Source: Parelaphostrongylus tenuis (taxonomy: Eukaryota > Nematoda > Chromadorea > Rhabditida > Metastrongylidae). Taken from it: a stretch of 64,000 nucleotides of DNA. A program made the translations under genes and the position numbers. Below, piece by piece: positions 1-11,848 of the stretch. The DNA lies in the NCBI GenBank assembly GCA_019055375.1, contig JAHQIW010007140.1:1-64000 (forward strand), read 5' to 3'. How positions within the stretch are numbered: the first letter of the stretch is position 1; each line of letters starts with the position of its first letter. The notes under the pieces were generated by a model. It ran no database searches. It was not told where the DNA came from and worked only from the letters and a program-made list of their open reading frames with translations.

Positions 1-326
1 TAACACCGGTATCATCTCTTTGTTAGAAAAATGTACCGTGAACAAGGGGATTGTAACGGAGGAGACGTGAAGAGTGTAGTCCAATCAAGCTCGAAATCGA
101 ACTAAACTTCTCATGACACTTGCGTCGGCGATCAAAAGATGTTCAGAGCGTTCGCGAGTGTGACGCCATATTTCCTTTTCTATCACCTATAGATATTTTC
201 TGACGTTTTATTCTCTTAGAAGTATGCCATATATGCACCTTGAATATTCTTCTAGATTGACGAGTAGCTGAAATTTTTCCTGAATTCTTCAAAAAATTCT
301 CCATTAGCTTATCTCGTCGTTTCTAG
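1..326. other. Left edge, no firm gene
   Basis: This stretch lies upstream of the exon at 327. A T-rich acceptor near 20-26 (ttgttag) is followed by a short open stretch with a possible donor near 67, so an internal exon of the same gene is conceivable. It is too short to support, and the gene would start outside the window. Confidence 0.3.
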
Positions 327-522
327 CGCGACGTTCAACTTGGAGTGTGCCAAAAGGGCGGGTCTTGGACCAGAGTCGTGTTTCCTGACGCAGTTTGGAT
401 TCAAGAAGCACGATGCTGAACCGTTTGGATACAACGATTTTCCGAAAGATATCCTAGTATGGCACACGAAGACCAAGAAATCGACAGGCTCAGGACCCAC
501 CAGAGGTTTCGTTATCGAGTAA
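327..522 (+). CDS. Terminal exon of an unrecognised protein
   Basis: A good acceptor (gtttctag) ends at 326. The exon reads open for about 65 codons to a TAA at 520-522 if one base is taken from a previous exon. The peptide is hydrophilic, with two Cys, a stretch like GPESCFLTQFG, an aromatic WHTKTKK motif and the last residues GFVIE. No membrane segment is visible. I do not recognise the family. The antisense strand is also open across the same interval, but it has no splice context. The rest of the gene would lie to the left of the window. The exon choice rests only on reading frame and acceptor. Confidence 0.35.
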
Positions 523-3469
523 TTAACGTTCTCCACGTCTCATTCCATTGATCTCACAGCACGAAGTATTTAAAACACCATTCCGGTTCGTTGATTTTAT
601 TCCAGATTTGGTTGATCGTTTTGTTGCTGATAAATTTCTTATCGGTCATTCTGTAAAGAAGTTCTTTGTTTTCATGTTTCAATAGAAGATTGAGTCTGTG
701 CCAGCGGCACACTCAACATTTCAACAGCAATCCTCGAAGATCGTACAAAGGCCTTCTCCAGTAATGTATGTGAGGAAACGATCTAAAGTGCTGTGATCGT
801 CACAGATTCAAAAACGTGTTATTCAAAATGCTGTGAACCCCATACTCTTTTAATGCAAGCCACACTGAAATAGCCTAGTGGGGAAATGTTTTTCTTTCTC
901 CTTCACCTGAAAGGTTTTTCTCCATTTCGATGTTGGCTAATGCTGTCTAAGGATAGAAATCGTTGCTGTCGATAAAGTAGTGGCAATATGAGTGACTCAT
1001 AATAGTGATAGAATCCTCTTAGGCAATTCATCTCTCCTAGCACATTGATCGGCTCCGCAACATCTGGAGAATAGCTCATAACATATAAGGACGTGACGTT
1101 CGAAGCATAACTGCATAACTTAGTAGACCAAGACGAATCGAATAATGATAACGACAAAATATATGTACCCAAAATGTAGAAGAAAATGAGAAGGTGAAAA
1201 ATTTTGGCATTGATCGCTTCCTGAGTGAGATGTAACACAGTCGACTTCATCAAACAACAGATAAGTGGCTGGATGGTTATCTAGTCAATGCAGTGAGCTA
1301 CGGTGTTGTGCCAATCTATCATATCAGTGTCGCTATCCTCCAAGATATATTCGTTACCAGATCGTCAAGCACTGAGAAACGAGTTGAGCATTTAATCCAT
1401 TCAGTGTGTTCTGCAGGACACCTCTAACCGCTGTGATCCACTCGTCGCGACTGACGTCTATAATAAAAAAATCGAGAGTTGATATGGATTGATTAAGACC
1501 AAACAGAGTGATGAACCGACGAGACAGTCAACATGAAAGCTTTTGACTTACATAACAGTTATATCTCTTTGTGGACGATTAGGTCAAAAGACCCTCAGCT
1601 GGGCGCATCTATCGGACGGGCTACGAAGAGTGGTGCGTGTTCCAATACAAATTCGGATTAATAAAACTTTCAGAGAAACACGGTCATCAAAAAAACGATA
1701 AAATATCACTGATGAGGGTCCTGATTATATATGTGGCAGTAGAGCGGTGATCGCAGTGGCGTAATAATGGTAGTAAGCTGTTTTTGTAGAGTAGTCTTCG
1801 TTGAGCGATATTTGAGCAACTGCCAATCTGCTTATAAGACTTTCATTTAAATTGCAGAAGTGAAATTGTTTACTTATAGAATCTCTAAGCATAAGTTCAT
1901 TTCTGTAGAACGATTAGCCTGCACTATATTCATGGTGCAACCCAAAATGGCACCCAAGATAACATTGTATTTTTCCGTCACCTCAACGCATTTCTCAATT
2001 CTTCGTGAACAAAGCCTTTTCTGCTTTTTTTCGCACTTTTACTAACCATTCAATAAACCTCGGCGAGTTTATTAATTTACTCGGTTCTTCAAAAAAATTT
2101 TTATAGCGCAGTAGCAGTGAAAATTAATTTGAGATCCATCTCGGCACGTACTTATTGCTCGACTCGGGTGTATGAATCGCATTTTGCAACATTAGCAAAA
2201 AAAAAAAACAACTAACAAGCGCTGGAAGAGCGAAAAGAAGATTTCGTTTCACACTTCCAGGCTTGGGCACAGGCTTTATAACGGATTTATTCGACAATGC
2301 TCGATGAAGATAAAGGCCTAATCTCATGTAACGATGAAACAAAGTTTCTTCTACACTTTTAATGCCAAATCCTAGAAGTTTCTCAGGAGCGGAGAGAGGA
2401 TTTTCGAATAAACAACTAAAATCGTGCGCTTTCGAGACGGCTTCGAGATCGTCGCGCGCAGTGCAATGCGAGAGACGAGTCGTAATGCACGCTGAAGGCG
2501 AAAGGTAATCCACTTCCGACTGCTAAGCGCAATAATAAAGCCTTCTCAGAATTCGAACAAGCACTCAAAATTTTCGTAATTCTAGCTTGCTGCTGATTGA
2601 TTGCTGAAAGTCCAGAAGAACAGCTCTGTCCAACTAAAGACGCGCCGAAACGTGCCGAATGTGAAATTGAAATTTTCTTCGCCGCTACAATGCATCGAAT
2701 GCATCAGAATACAAGCACACTATTAAGAGGGCCGAAATTGAAGCTACCGAAATAGCACTAGAAGTTAAAAAATGGCGAACGACCTTGTCTCCTCGGAGCT
2801 GAAAAAACGGATTGGGATAACGGAAAACAACAGAAAAGTACTCATAATTTACATTTTCTCACTATAATAGTGCACCAAAGTTCAAAGTCCAAAGTTCGAT
2901 TGTCAAGAAAGCTACTGTTACTATATAAGAAATCATGGAAGAAAGCATGTTTTTACATGCTCTCACTACTCTGTGGAACATCTATGTGCTCATTAAGAGT
3001 TCAGAATATCTTTAAAGACCATTTAAACTATTATTTATCGCTACTAATGATCCAACTGGACGAAAAACCAAACATCTCTTTTCAAGAACTAGTGTTAGAG
3101 CCCAAAGAGCAATTTGCACTAAGTTATCAATAAACGATTGTTAATTCTGTCAAAAATTATTTGATAGGTGGAATTTAGACAGAATAGCAAGCTGCTTTAC
3201 AAATAGTGGGGTACCACGATGGAACGTGCTTCTTATTTTATGCTGTATTTAGTCGCCATTGGAACGACTTCTAGTCATCCTGTCACAGTGAACTGTATCA
3301 TTGGAAAGGTGTCTCTAGGACCTTGTACTACTACGATTGAAGAATATTGTTTGAAATAAATGTTTTTTTCTTTGTTGTCTTTAATTAAACAGAGGTTTCA
3401 TCTTTCTCATTGTGTTATGCAGAGTTAGTGGAAAAAGAGAAGATTGATCATTATCTTAATTAATTAGAA
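523..3469. other. Intergenic, no supported gene
   Basis: This is AT-rich DNA with short open frames on both strands, the longest being 2124-2513 on the minus strand (129 codons, hydrophilic with one hydrophobic patch near its end). None shows splice-phase consistency, a family motif or a duplicated counterpart in the window. I see no RNA gene and no recognisable repeat here. Confidence 0.4.
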
Positions 3470-3640
3470 TTCATTTTATTTAACCGCGTATTGTGGTGGT
3501 ATGATATTACAGCATACCCAATAATGCAGAATGTTGTACAAAAACATCTGCGTCAGTCGGGATCCCGGCGGGAGTTCTTCCTCTTTCCTTTTTCTGGAAC
3601 TGTACAGATAGGATGATAGCTTGACAAAATGTTTATTGCA
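3470..3640 (-). repeat. Element C copy (tRNA-like core with TIR), truncated
   Basis: On the + strand it begins with an end motif close to TTATTTGACCGCC (here TTATTTAACCGC) and a block near TGGTATGATATTACA. It then runs into the reverse complement of a tRNA-like core (CTGCGTCAGTCGGGAT). The same modules occur at 39.88-40.10, 50.80-51.03 and 14.14-14.37 kb. The right half is missing, and the M-family fragment follows soon after. Confidence 0.55.
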
Positions 3641-3732
3641 ACCGCTTATGGTAAAACCTCGCCATAACAACAGAAAAAAGTTCACCAAGGCGACACCATA
3701 TCACAAGAACTGTTCACTGAATTTGCTCTTAT

Positions 3733-3895
3733 AGCACTTTATCTTGAAGCAGGTATAAAAAAAGTTGTGAACCAAGATGTTCTCAAGAAAATGCGCATTT
3801 GAACATTTCTAAAATCATGCGGTTTCAATTACTTGTGCAAAATAAATCTGATGTATATTGCTCCAGTGCCAAAACTTATGAAAGTACCTAAGAAT
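3733..3895 (+). mobile_element. Right-end fragment of mariner-derived element M
   Basis: Order and sequence match the right arms of the M copies at 34.9-35.5 and 47.4-48.0 kb. An AAATGCGCA..TTGAAC block is followed by a block ending in the terminus GTGCCAAAACTTATG. No coding remains. It shares its terminal inverted repeat with the decayed mariner at 49.76-50.32 kb. Confidence 0.5.
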
Positions 3896-3959
3896 TATGA
3901 AATCCATACCATTTGTGAATGCAGACTCTAGCACTCATAAAATCTACTACTCTTTTCGT

Positions 3960-6450
3960 CTTTATATCCTCTGTTTTTCTGATCACTTGAGTGGCTTATG
4001 CTCTTGCAATTGATATGTATTTTCGCAAAAAGCCCACATATAAGATAGGTTATGAAGTCGGAGGAATATAAGAAAAATAAGCAGATTTAGTTCAGAAGAC
4101 TTCTGGCAAGTGATAGATGGAGGAGAAGGAAAATAGGGATATGGTGGAAGAAGGAGGAAAAAAAGAAAGTGAGAAAAGAAAGAGGGAGGAGAGGAATAAT
4201 GGAAGTGAAGAAAAAAGCACGGAGATCGGTTAGCAATTGGTTTTCAATCACATCATATAGATCATATCTAATTCTATACATAACAGATACTCTATTAATC
4301 AGATTAAAACAGAAAGAAAATATCCTCCCTCCTTCAACTAATTAGTCTCAAATAACGAGCGATAACCTTGGGAAAGAAACAGCGCATAGAAAATAGAAAA
4401 AAGAAACATAAAATGAATTATGAAGATAGAGGATAACTTAATAGAATCAAGGTAAATCATATATTAATACTTCATATGTTGTAAATAATGCCCTAAGTAA
4501 GAATTAATGTACCATTACCTCTTCTACCTACCTCTCCAAATCATGATCGTATTTATGCTTATACACCACACCATATCATATCACCCTCTCCTCCCCCTCC
4601 TTCGCTGCTCGCGCAGATGGGGCGCGCCAGGGGACTAAGCTACAGCAAGATCACATTATTAAAGATTCTAAGTCTCCTCAGATATTCACATAATTAATAT
4701 ACATGATCATCATGAATTCACTCTAATACAAATAGATTCTCACAAGCACTGGAAATATAACAAGATGTGCAAGACAGCGTAAATAAAAAACAAGTATTAT
4801 ACTAACTCACCATAGATCAGATTGCGCAAGCCAGTCATAATAGACGCCCGATATGTAAAGCTAATAGAATAACAGCATTAAAGTTCAGATAACGATTATA
4901 AGTATAAATATAAGTATGCCCAGGTCTGAGATATAGCAGAAGCTAAGACATGAAGTATAACACAGAGCAAAAGTAGGAACTGATAGAAGAAAGAGGAGAC
5001 GCAAAGACGAAAGGCAGGATGCTGAATATTATGAAGAAAAAAGCCCCCGCCGAGCTAAGCTTCAAAATACAAGTATCGAAATCGCAAAATAACATAATAG
5101 GTAAATTACCATAAGTACTATGCACTAGAGTGCAGTAAAACATCAAGAACCTTACATTAAACAATAGCGACATAAAAACTGACATTATTAGCAATTGTTA
5201 TAATGCGTACTCTTGGTAAACAATCAATAGTGGTTCGCAACTTTTGAATAGCATTGCTTCAAGAGCAAGCTCGCCACAATATAGCAGCAATATCGTTATG
5301 AAATATCTCATGAAGCGCAATATGCAAGAACCCAGGGATAATGTAGCTAGATCGGATGAGCAGAATTACTAGAGCCTTGCATAAGCAATGACACTAGCAA
5401 AAAATCAATGATAGAGAAAAGTACGGGTACGAAGGATACGCCATTCAAGATTTGGACTTGAGAGCACCTAGAGGATATCAAGCACGCAGGCCAATCGCGC
5501 GTGTCCACACGATGATCATAGATCACTGCGCCGCCGTTCCCACTAAATACTCTGAGCCGACATCTGGTAAGCATAAGCAGGTAAGCGAATCAGTACTGAA
5601 ATCACAAGCCAGCTCCACATATCAAAGCATCATCTAATTATGGAACAAGACATATGACAATCGCACTCACATGAGGAATAAAGCGCAATAGAAGATAGCA
5701 GACGCAAAAAAACAGAGTAAAATCAACATAGCTCAAAAAGACCAAAATCGAGAGAGAATAGAAATATTAGCGAAATACTGAGCGTAGAAAAAAACGCGCA
5801 CACTATATAACAACGACACGAGCAGAACAGGGAAGACCAACAAAGACAAGAACCCTACAATTCACCAGCTTCTAGAGCACTTACAGATACAGGGCAGAGA
5901 TATCAGAAAGAAGAAGACAATGAGAAGACACATATTAGAAGCATGTTAGAAAGGAACCCCGCAACGAATGCATAGCACACACTAATAGTTAGCCGACCGT
6001 AAGCGAGCGGAATAAGAAAAAATAAAGCATTTAGAAAGACGGACACGGGAGAAGAAACGGGACAACAGCTAATCCGCATCAAGAGACAAAAAAAAGCGCA
6101 ATAAAACATGAAAGTATAGAAGCGTTAGCCGCGCAGAGTAGTTCCCGCTGCACACTAACGTAAGAATAACACAGTAATAGCGAGAAGGACGAAGAACCAA
6201 TATAGAAGACCGAGAGAGTAATCTCAATATGAGAAGATAATACACGTAAATAGAGAGCATACCACTACCAAAGCGTACAGCAGCAACGACAGACAAAATG
6301 AGACCACAAATAGAGAAGACTCTGAATAGTCAAAAGTGAGTCAGAATCAATGAGAGCAACCGTAGACATAACGCGCTCATATGTACATTAATCCATGCTA
6401 TGACAACAGAGAAGAGAACAGGCAGTATACTAAGCATCCCCCAAGCGGAG
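3960..6450. other. Strongly purine-biased tract on the + strand
   Basis: The + strand is unusually rich in A and G and poor in T. In the 60 bases at 6001-6060 I count about 30 A and only 5 T, and at 5761-5820 about 28 A and 9 T. The bias is strongest at about 5640-6440 and ends near 6440, where ordinary composition resumes. Frames on the complementary strand therefore read as spurious hydrophobic peptides. No repeat family, tRNA or splice-consistent exon was found. A small GC-rich island (CTCGCGCAGATGGGGCGCG) sits near 4605-4630. The origin is unknown. Confidence 0.5.
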
Positions 6451-8150
6451 TGTGGAGCACAATGATATGGACAAAAACGCACAGCTGTTTTGATAGTTTT
6501 GTCTCGAATCGAAAAACGTGAAAGTGAAAATCGTTGGCAAAAAACTGGTCTTAATAAGAACCAGTCGCTTTTGGTGGAACTCGAGTGTACAGCTGCATGT
6601 TGCCTTGGTGCTAAACACCTCATTTCAAGCGTTCTACAATGATGACCTAATACTCATTTTTCTCCTCTGCCAATTTTTTGAGGCTATTGAAAGTATTGAC
6701 TGGATCTACCAGCTAAATGCTCGCATTCAAATTAATACTGTTAGTGAGACTGTCTTATAAGATATCCTATTTTTGTTATCGTTTTTACTCTTTATGTTAC
6801 GTCATTGCTTGCAGTATTTTTACACAGAAGAGGACGTTGGAGCAAACAAGACATGAAATCGCAAGTGTTGCGATCTTAATTTTAGCTATCAATGACAGGA
6901 CATGTTCGTTGCCATTCTATAAGAATTAAATTGTGTTGAAGCGCGTTGACCTAGTCAACTAGCGAGTCTTTGTTTGAATTACACAGAAAACTGTATAAAT
7001 CATAAATTTTGAGTTTGTCTAGGCCCTACATCAAAACGAACGTATGGCTTTAGCAGTTATGAAGTAAAAAGCTGCTATTACGCGTCGACTAGTCCGTGCC
7101 TGTGCTAAGCATAGTTCATGAAACGGTCAAGTGCCGCATACTCAAAGCCTGTGCTAGGTTAGTATGACTTCTTGAGACTGTTGGCTAACGTTTCGGCGAG
7201 TTCATCTTTCTCAAAGCCGTATTTTCTAGGTGGTGAATCTCTTACCTAGCAGAGATTTTGATAAAGATTTGTTCTCAAAGGGCAATTTTATCCTCTCAAT
7301 TTCAACTTTTCATCTAAACATGGCGAGTTGATGATGCCGGTCTTTCGAGTTATCACGAAATTGCCCACATTCCAAAAACATGATTAAATTAGAAGCATCT
7401 TATTGTGTTCCATAACAAAGACTGCGTGAATGCTGAGAAGACCTTGACGGTGTAATCAATGTTCAAACATTTCCTCGTTACTAAGTGCATCTAAGTTAAA
7501 CAATCGAAGGCTTCCTTCCAACTCTCAGGGCATTGAAAATTGTAAATGAAGCACTGTCTCTTCACCATTGAATTACTTTCTGATTTTTGCATAACAGGTG
7601 ACGGTGTGTGTAGCGCAACTGTAAGCGAAATACGAAGAAAACATAGGACCTGAAGCGACTTCGAAACCAAAATCACCCTTCCCTTGAGCACGCGTGCTAT
7701 GTACCCGCTGCACCACTAAAACCCTTGCTTTGCCTTTCTCTTCAGTCACTTTTAACCCTATCAATGCCATTCAACTCGTCAGCGCGATTGATCTGACTTA
7801 TTGGTACTGGATCTTGTTTAAACTGTTAAACTGAAGACTTAGTCAGAATCACAGCTTTTCAGTTCATTCTAGTACTTATTGTTCAACAGCTAGAAAGAAT
7901 AATCGGAGTCGAATTCACCTGAGTTTTTGAGTTATGTTGAATTTTTCAGCTTTGGTTATTGTAACAAAGAAAATCTACTCCTAATTTCTAACTCTCAACA
8001 CGTTAGGAGTTTTCAAAGTGTTCAAGCAGCAGTATGTTTCTTTGCCTTTTACAGTTAGAAAAATAAAGGGCAAAGGTATACCTCTCGGCTTTGATCAATC
8101 CCTTTACGAATAGTGGGACTCTCACCGTGAGCAAGGATTTTATTATATAC
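6451..8150. other. No supported gene; tRNA-like relic near 7635-7745
   Basis: Short frames such as 6518-6760 (+) lack splice context. On the minus strand at about 7635-7740 there is a decayed tRNA-like stretch (AGTGGTGCAGCGGGTAC followed by GGTTTCGAA) resembling the cores of the tRNA-derived repeats elsewhere in the window. Nothing else is recognisable. Confidence 0.35.
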
Positions 8151-8154
8151 TATA

Positions 8155-8335
8155 GTTAGTCATCAAGGAACGACCTCTTGACATACCGAAACACGGAACA
8201 GATGCAATGAAACGATGCCTCTAGCGAAAAAAATTGGAAGGCCTTGATGAGCCACAAACGGTGGATCGCACCATCGTTCACGTATATGACGCAGAGCACC
8301 TCTAACCACTGCACCACACGCGATCTTAGAAGAAT
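8155..8335 (-). repeat. SINE-A copy (tRNA-derived), diverged
   Basis: The reverse complement carries the SINE-A head, with the A-box-like stretch GTGCAGTGGTTAGAGGTGC and the TGCGTC spacer, then a TGGCTCATCAAGGCC block. It matches the better copies at 56.95-57.15 and 15.34-15.63 kb. The tail is not recognisable. Confidence 0.55.
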
Positions 8336-8514
8336 AATTATTATATATTCCATAAACTTCCTGTTATAGACTTCTCACCAACTAAGACATCTACAACACG
8401 ACTTGTAAAGCAATGGTGGTGAATTTTGGTCCTCGCTTTCAAATGTAAATGAAATTTGCTGTCATCTGCTTGGCGATCCCATAAGTGACTTATATAACTA
8501 AGAGAATTGAGTGG

Positions 8515-8630
8515 TGGACAAAAACACGGCTTCAGGCGGGAATCGAACCCACGTTTCATCCTATCCGGGGACGCGTGCTCTACCACTACACCACTGAGGC
8601 ACATTTGCCCGACCACTCATTCTTCAACAT
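8515..8630 (-). repeat. Element C copy with tRNA-like core
   Basis: The reverse complement folds like a tRNA. Acceptor-arm sides GCCTCAG and CTGAAGC pair with one mismatch, a D arm GTGT/GCAC forms, an anticodon stem CGTCC/GGATG encloses loop CCGGATA, and a T arm GTGGG/CCCGC encloses TTCGATT. Position 33 is C rather than the invariant U, and the nominal GGA (Ser) anticodon lacks the long variable arm of tRNA-Ser. It is therefore a tRNA-derived repeat and not a working tRNA. Flanking GTGGTG..CAAAAACA and its inverse match other element C copies. Confidence 0.6.
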
Positions 8631-8639
8631 CTCAGTGTT

Positions 8640-9449
8640 AGCTATCAGCCACCCACCTTAGACAGGTTTGGTCGGGTATGCGATTTCGCTTTATAAACCC
8701 AGTTGAGCTGATAGCTATTCTAATTACTAATACTTCGAAATTGTAGTATTTTCACTGCTTTTTTCGCAGTGTTATTATATTACATATCCCATAAGTGTTT
8801 CTGAATATCAGTGTTTGAAAGCTGCTGACTTTAGAGACCTATCCACTCTGAACATATTCAAAGCTTAATTTGTGATAGCCCTCTTCGCGTCTTTCGAATC
8901 TTATCTACTTCACTGCATCGTTTACGAAAAGAACATTACCTTTGGAGTTTGCTTAGTCATTTTCACGCACTTCAAAGAGGCCAGTTTCCTGTTCGGTCAA
9001 CTTTTATTTGTTCTGTGCTTGACACCAGAAGCGGTTTCGTTGTGATCGGCGTTTCACTGTAACTTAATCACTGCATGGTGTACATATGTTGTACACTTAG
9101 ATGAAATGTCTCTTTCTATTTCTCTCTCATATTAAAAAAGATTTCTGTACATTTCTCTAGCTATGAAAAGTCGCTTTTCATCCCATAATCTCTTCTTATT
9201 TCCACCAGCTTATCTGGCTACGGAATTCATTAGTTCTTGTCCATTCTAGCTGCAAGAATTTTGCCTTTATCGAAGCAGTTTTTATATGTGTTTCATTTGC
9301 TAGGTGGACTATGAAAAAAGTGAAACCAGACGGACGTGATGTATCCCTTAGGAAGAAATGAGGCTATAACAACACGGTATCATAATTTGAAAGCCCGAAA
9401 TCCATTTTACACCAGCTTAGATATGTATTTTTGTTACTTGAACGATTCT
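8640..9449. other. No recognisable feature
   Basis: AT-rich DNA. I saw no splice-consistent exon, RNA gene or repeat family in this stretch. Confidence 0.35.
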
Positions 9450-9690
9450 GGAGGCGCCGTGGCCGAGTGGTTGTGATGTTGATCAGGGCACCGCGTGGAG
9501 CCGAGCTCTAACCCCACTTCTCTCCGACAATCAACAACAACGTCCTATGAGATGCCACAGAAAGGCTATCATCGGGATTGCAAGGAGATTCGTTCAACCA
9601 GTATTCTACTCTGTTCAAGAAGAAGACGAAAAACAAACTGAATGGGAGAAGTAGTAGGATTCGCACAGTGAAAAAAAAAACTGGCACGAG
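9450..9690 (+). repeat. SINE-B copy
   Basis: It starts with GGCGCCGTGGCCGAGTGGTT, very like the 5' half (A box) of class II tRNAs (Ser/Leu type). It then passes through the shared modules CAACAACAACGTCCTATGAG, GATTGCAAGGAGATTCG and a 3' module ATTCGCACAGTGAAAAA. The same order is found at 13.66, 18.24 (-), 22.39 (-) and 54.08 kb (-). Confidence 0.7.
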
Positions 9691-10804
9691 TTAGTAACCA
9701 CGTATTTTTGAGTGTCGATTTCTCACACACCTCCGACTTCGCTTTCTTCAAGGCCTCGACTATTGTTATGCAAGCTCATTCGCATTATTCGGTGATTATT
9801 CCTACAGTCTCCGCGAGAATAAACTTGAATTTAATATCTGCTTATACCCTACTATTACTCAACACTTTAGCCAGTATCATATGAATCACACTGTGAAATC
9901 CAGCTCACCTTCTATTCAAAAATATTGTCGAAACCTAATCAAGTCGGTTCTTTCTGGATATCTAAGATATTCGTGTTACGCGCTCCCATGTACTTTACAG
10001 CTAGTGGATTGACTCCAAACAGTTATCAGTTTCCATATTCCGGAGCGATGAAAGTCTTGAAGGGGTTGTGGAAGGGTGCACTCATGTTGACTGGGATATC
10101 CTCTCTCCGTAATAAATGGGATTACTCTTAAGCTATACTGTAAATATCACTAATATATTTTACTATGATTTTGTTTCTTTTTTTGAGAATTTGGAGCACC
10201 TGTTCTCTAACCACACACAATTATCACGGGTCGTTTAGAATAGCAGCTGCCATAAATTTACTCACAGAAGAGATAATAACTAAATAACCCCATGTTACCT
10301 CATCGGGATCACTTCTATTAAGCGATCATTTCACATGTGAGCGCTCTTCGCACATCGAGAGATAATATTTATTTATTTTACATCAATCCTGACCACTTTT
10401 TCTGCTGTATGGATTGCTGAGCAATCGATTCGCTTTTTGACATTCATCATCCCAAAAGCCTTTGAACATTTCATGTTTTTTTTTTCTTCGACTGCTGCTT
10501 GAGGATTTCATCAGATCCACTAATGTCTTAGACTATTGGTCAAGTCAAATCCCCTTGCAATCTTGAGAAGGTAGCCGAGGTTGACCCCCCATAACCGGTG
10601 ACGTCCGAACGTCATGTTGTTTTTGGAACCCCGAGTTCGACTATCAGCAAATTTGTTGTACAAATCTCGTTTTGGTCCATGGCAGTAGCCGGTTTTTGCT
10701 AGTTGTGATTTGTTTTCTATCGCTTTCTTCCCTTGCTGTCAGTCGTATTTACAGGCCATACGTTCACTTTTGAAGCGAGACGTTGTTCGTCACAATAGTC
10801 GGCT
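9691..10804. other. No recognisable feature
   Basis: AT-rich DNA with only short, unsupported frames. I saw nothing repeated elsewhere in the window and no exon with plausible splice sites. Confidence 0.35.
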
Positions 10805-11095
10805 TAGGCTTTATATATATTATATATATATATATGGCACACGAGGTCAATGGTTCGATCTCGCGCTCATGGCCCACCAAGCCATCCATCCCTCCGGGGT
10901 CGGTAAATTGGTACCAGATAGGTCTCAGACTTGTCTGGGAGGATAAGCAGCACTGACTCGGTTCAGCGGGAGGCCACCGCGAGTCATTGTAAAGGCCAGA
11001 TATGCATTCAATCACCTCAAACGAAGTTAGAAATTGAAGTCGAATGCATGGCGCATCCCTAAGGGATTGATCAACGCCGAGAGCTTTATCCTTTT
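10805..11095 (+). repeat. SINE-A copy abutting a TA microsatellite
   Basis: The copy starts inside the tRNA-like head directly after a (TA)n run. It carries the B-box-like CAATGGTTCGATCTCG, the TTGGTACCAGATAGG block, a CTTGTCTGGGAGGATAAGC block, and ends in the tail GGGATTGATCAACGCCGAGA. The same modules recur at 15.34, 46.18, 55.09, 56.54 and 56.95 kb. Confidence 0.7.
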
Positions 11096-11156
11096 TTATA
11101 TATATATACATGTATATATATATATTATATACATATATATATGTTCTTGAGCATAA

Positions 11157-11195
<39 letters not shown>

Positions 11196-11240
11196 CTTGA
11201 GCATGAATGTATATTATATATATATATATATGCATATATT
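11096..11240. repeat. TA-rich microsatellite cluster
   Basis: Several (TA)n runs are separated by short non-repeat segments, two of which are near-copies of each other (CTTGAGCATAAATG and CTTGAGCATGAATG). It directly follows the SINE-A tail. Peptides read through it (runs of Ile-Tyr) are artefacts. Confidence 0.85.
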
Positions 11241-11836
11241 ATCCGCGTTTTTCTATGACTGAGCCAGGCGATCCCGTTGCAACTATGACAAGTTCGAGGA
11301 TCGTGACTGGATAGTCCAAGTAGACAACTCAGCGCTTTACGTTTGAACAACTGAGTATTTTAAAAAACACGCCACAGCAAGCAAATCTATGTCTTATCGA
11401 CTATCATTTGTGCTTTCATCATGATGAGAACACCTTTCTGCCTTCCTATTCTAAAAATTTAGGTTTTCTTCTTCATTTCTTGAGGAAACTCTAGTACTAG
11501 TGAGCTCTAGAAATCGCGAATTCAAACGATCATACTTACCTTTAGGTAGGCACACACAGTTTTCTACTTTGAGCTGATCACGTATTCAACTGCTCAAGTA
11601 ATCTGTTTGTCAAAGCATTGCCAGTAGTTTGTGAAAAGTCAGTGAATTCTATGTTGTTATAGTGATGTGATTGAGTTTCATAAGCAAATTCCATTGTGTG
11701 CTTTGCTTTACTTGCCTTGAATATCCCTCATTTAGCGAGTTGCTATCCATATGCTAATGTCCTTATAAACGCTCCATTTCCTATATGCTTATGGTTTTGT
11801 ATAATTTTTTTATCAGTTAAGGCCCAATAAATTCTT

Positions 11837-11848
11837 TTTTGTTTAGAA
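11837..11848 (+). promoter_or_regulatory. Possible trans-splice acceptor of PTR-1
   Basis: The sequence TTTTTTGTTTAG lies two bases before the ATG of PTR-1 exon 1. In nematodes a strong acceptor immediately upstream of the first ATG, with no upstream exon, is typical of spliced-leader addition. The PTR-2 pseudogene keeps the same layout (CTGCCTAG, then ATG two bases later). It is inferred from position and consensus only; an ordinary cis acceptor of an unseen 5' exon is the alternative. Confidence 0.45.

Noticed and set aside
2124..2513. Minus-strand frame of 129 codons as a gene
   Set aside because: Length alone is not evidence in this AT composition; no domain, duplicate or splice support.
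4943..6623. Several minus-strand hydrophobic frames as membrane protein genes
   Set aside because: They are the translation of the complement of the purine-rich tract (many Leu, Phe, Ser codons) and have no consistent order or splice sites.
8524..8597. Functional tRNA-Ser(GGA) on the minus strand
   Set aside because: C at position 33, no long variable arm, and the same core recurs in other element C copies, so it is a repeat.
10764..11350. Long minus-strand frames full of Ile-Tyr
   Set aside because: They are read-through of TA microsatellites and the SINE-A copy; no coding signal.
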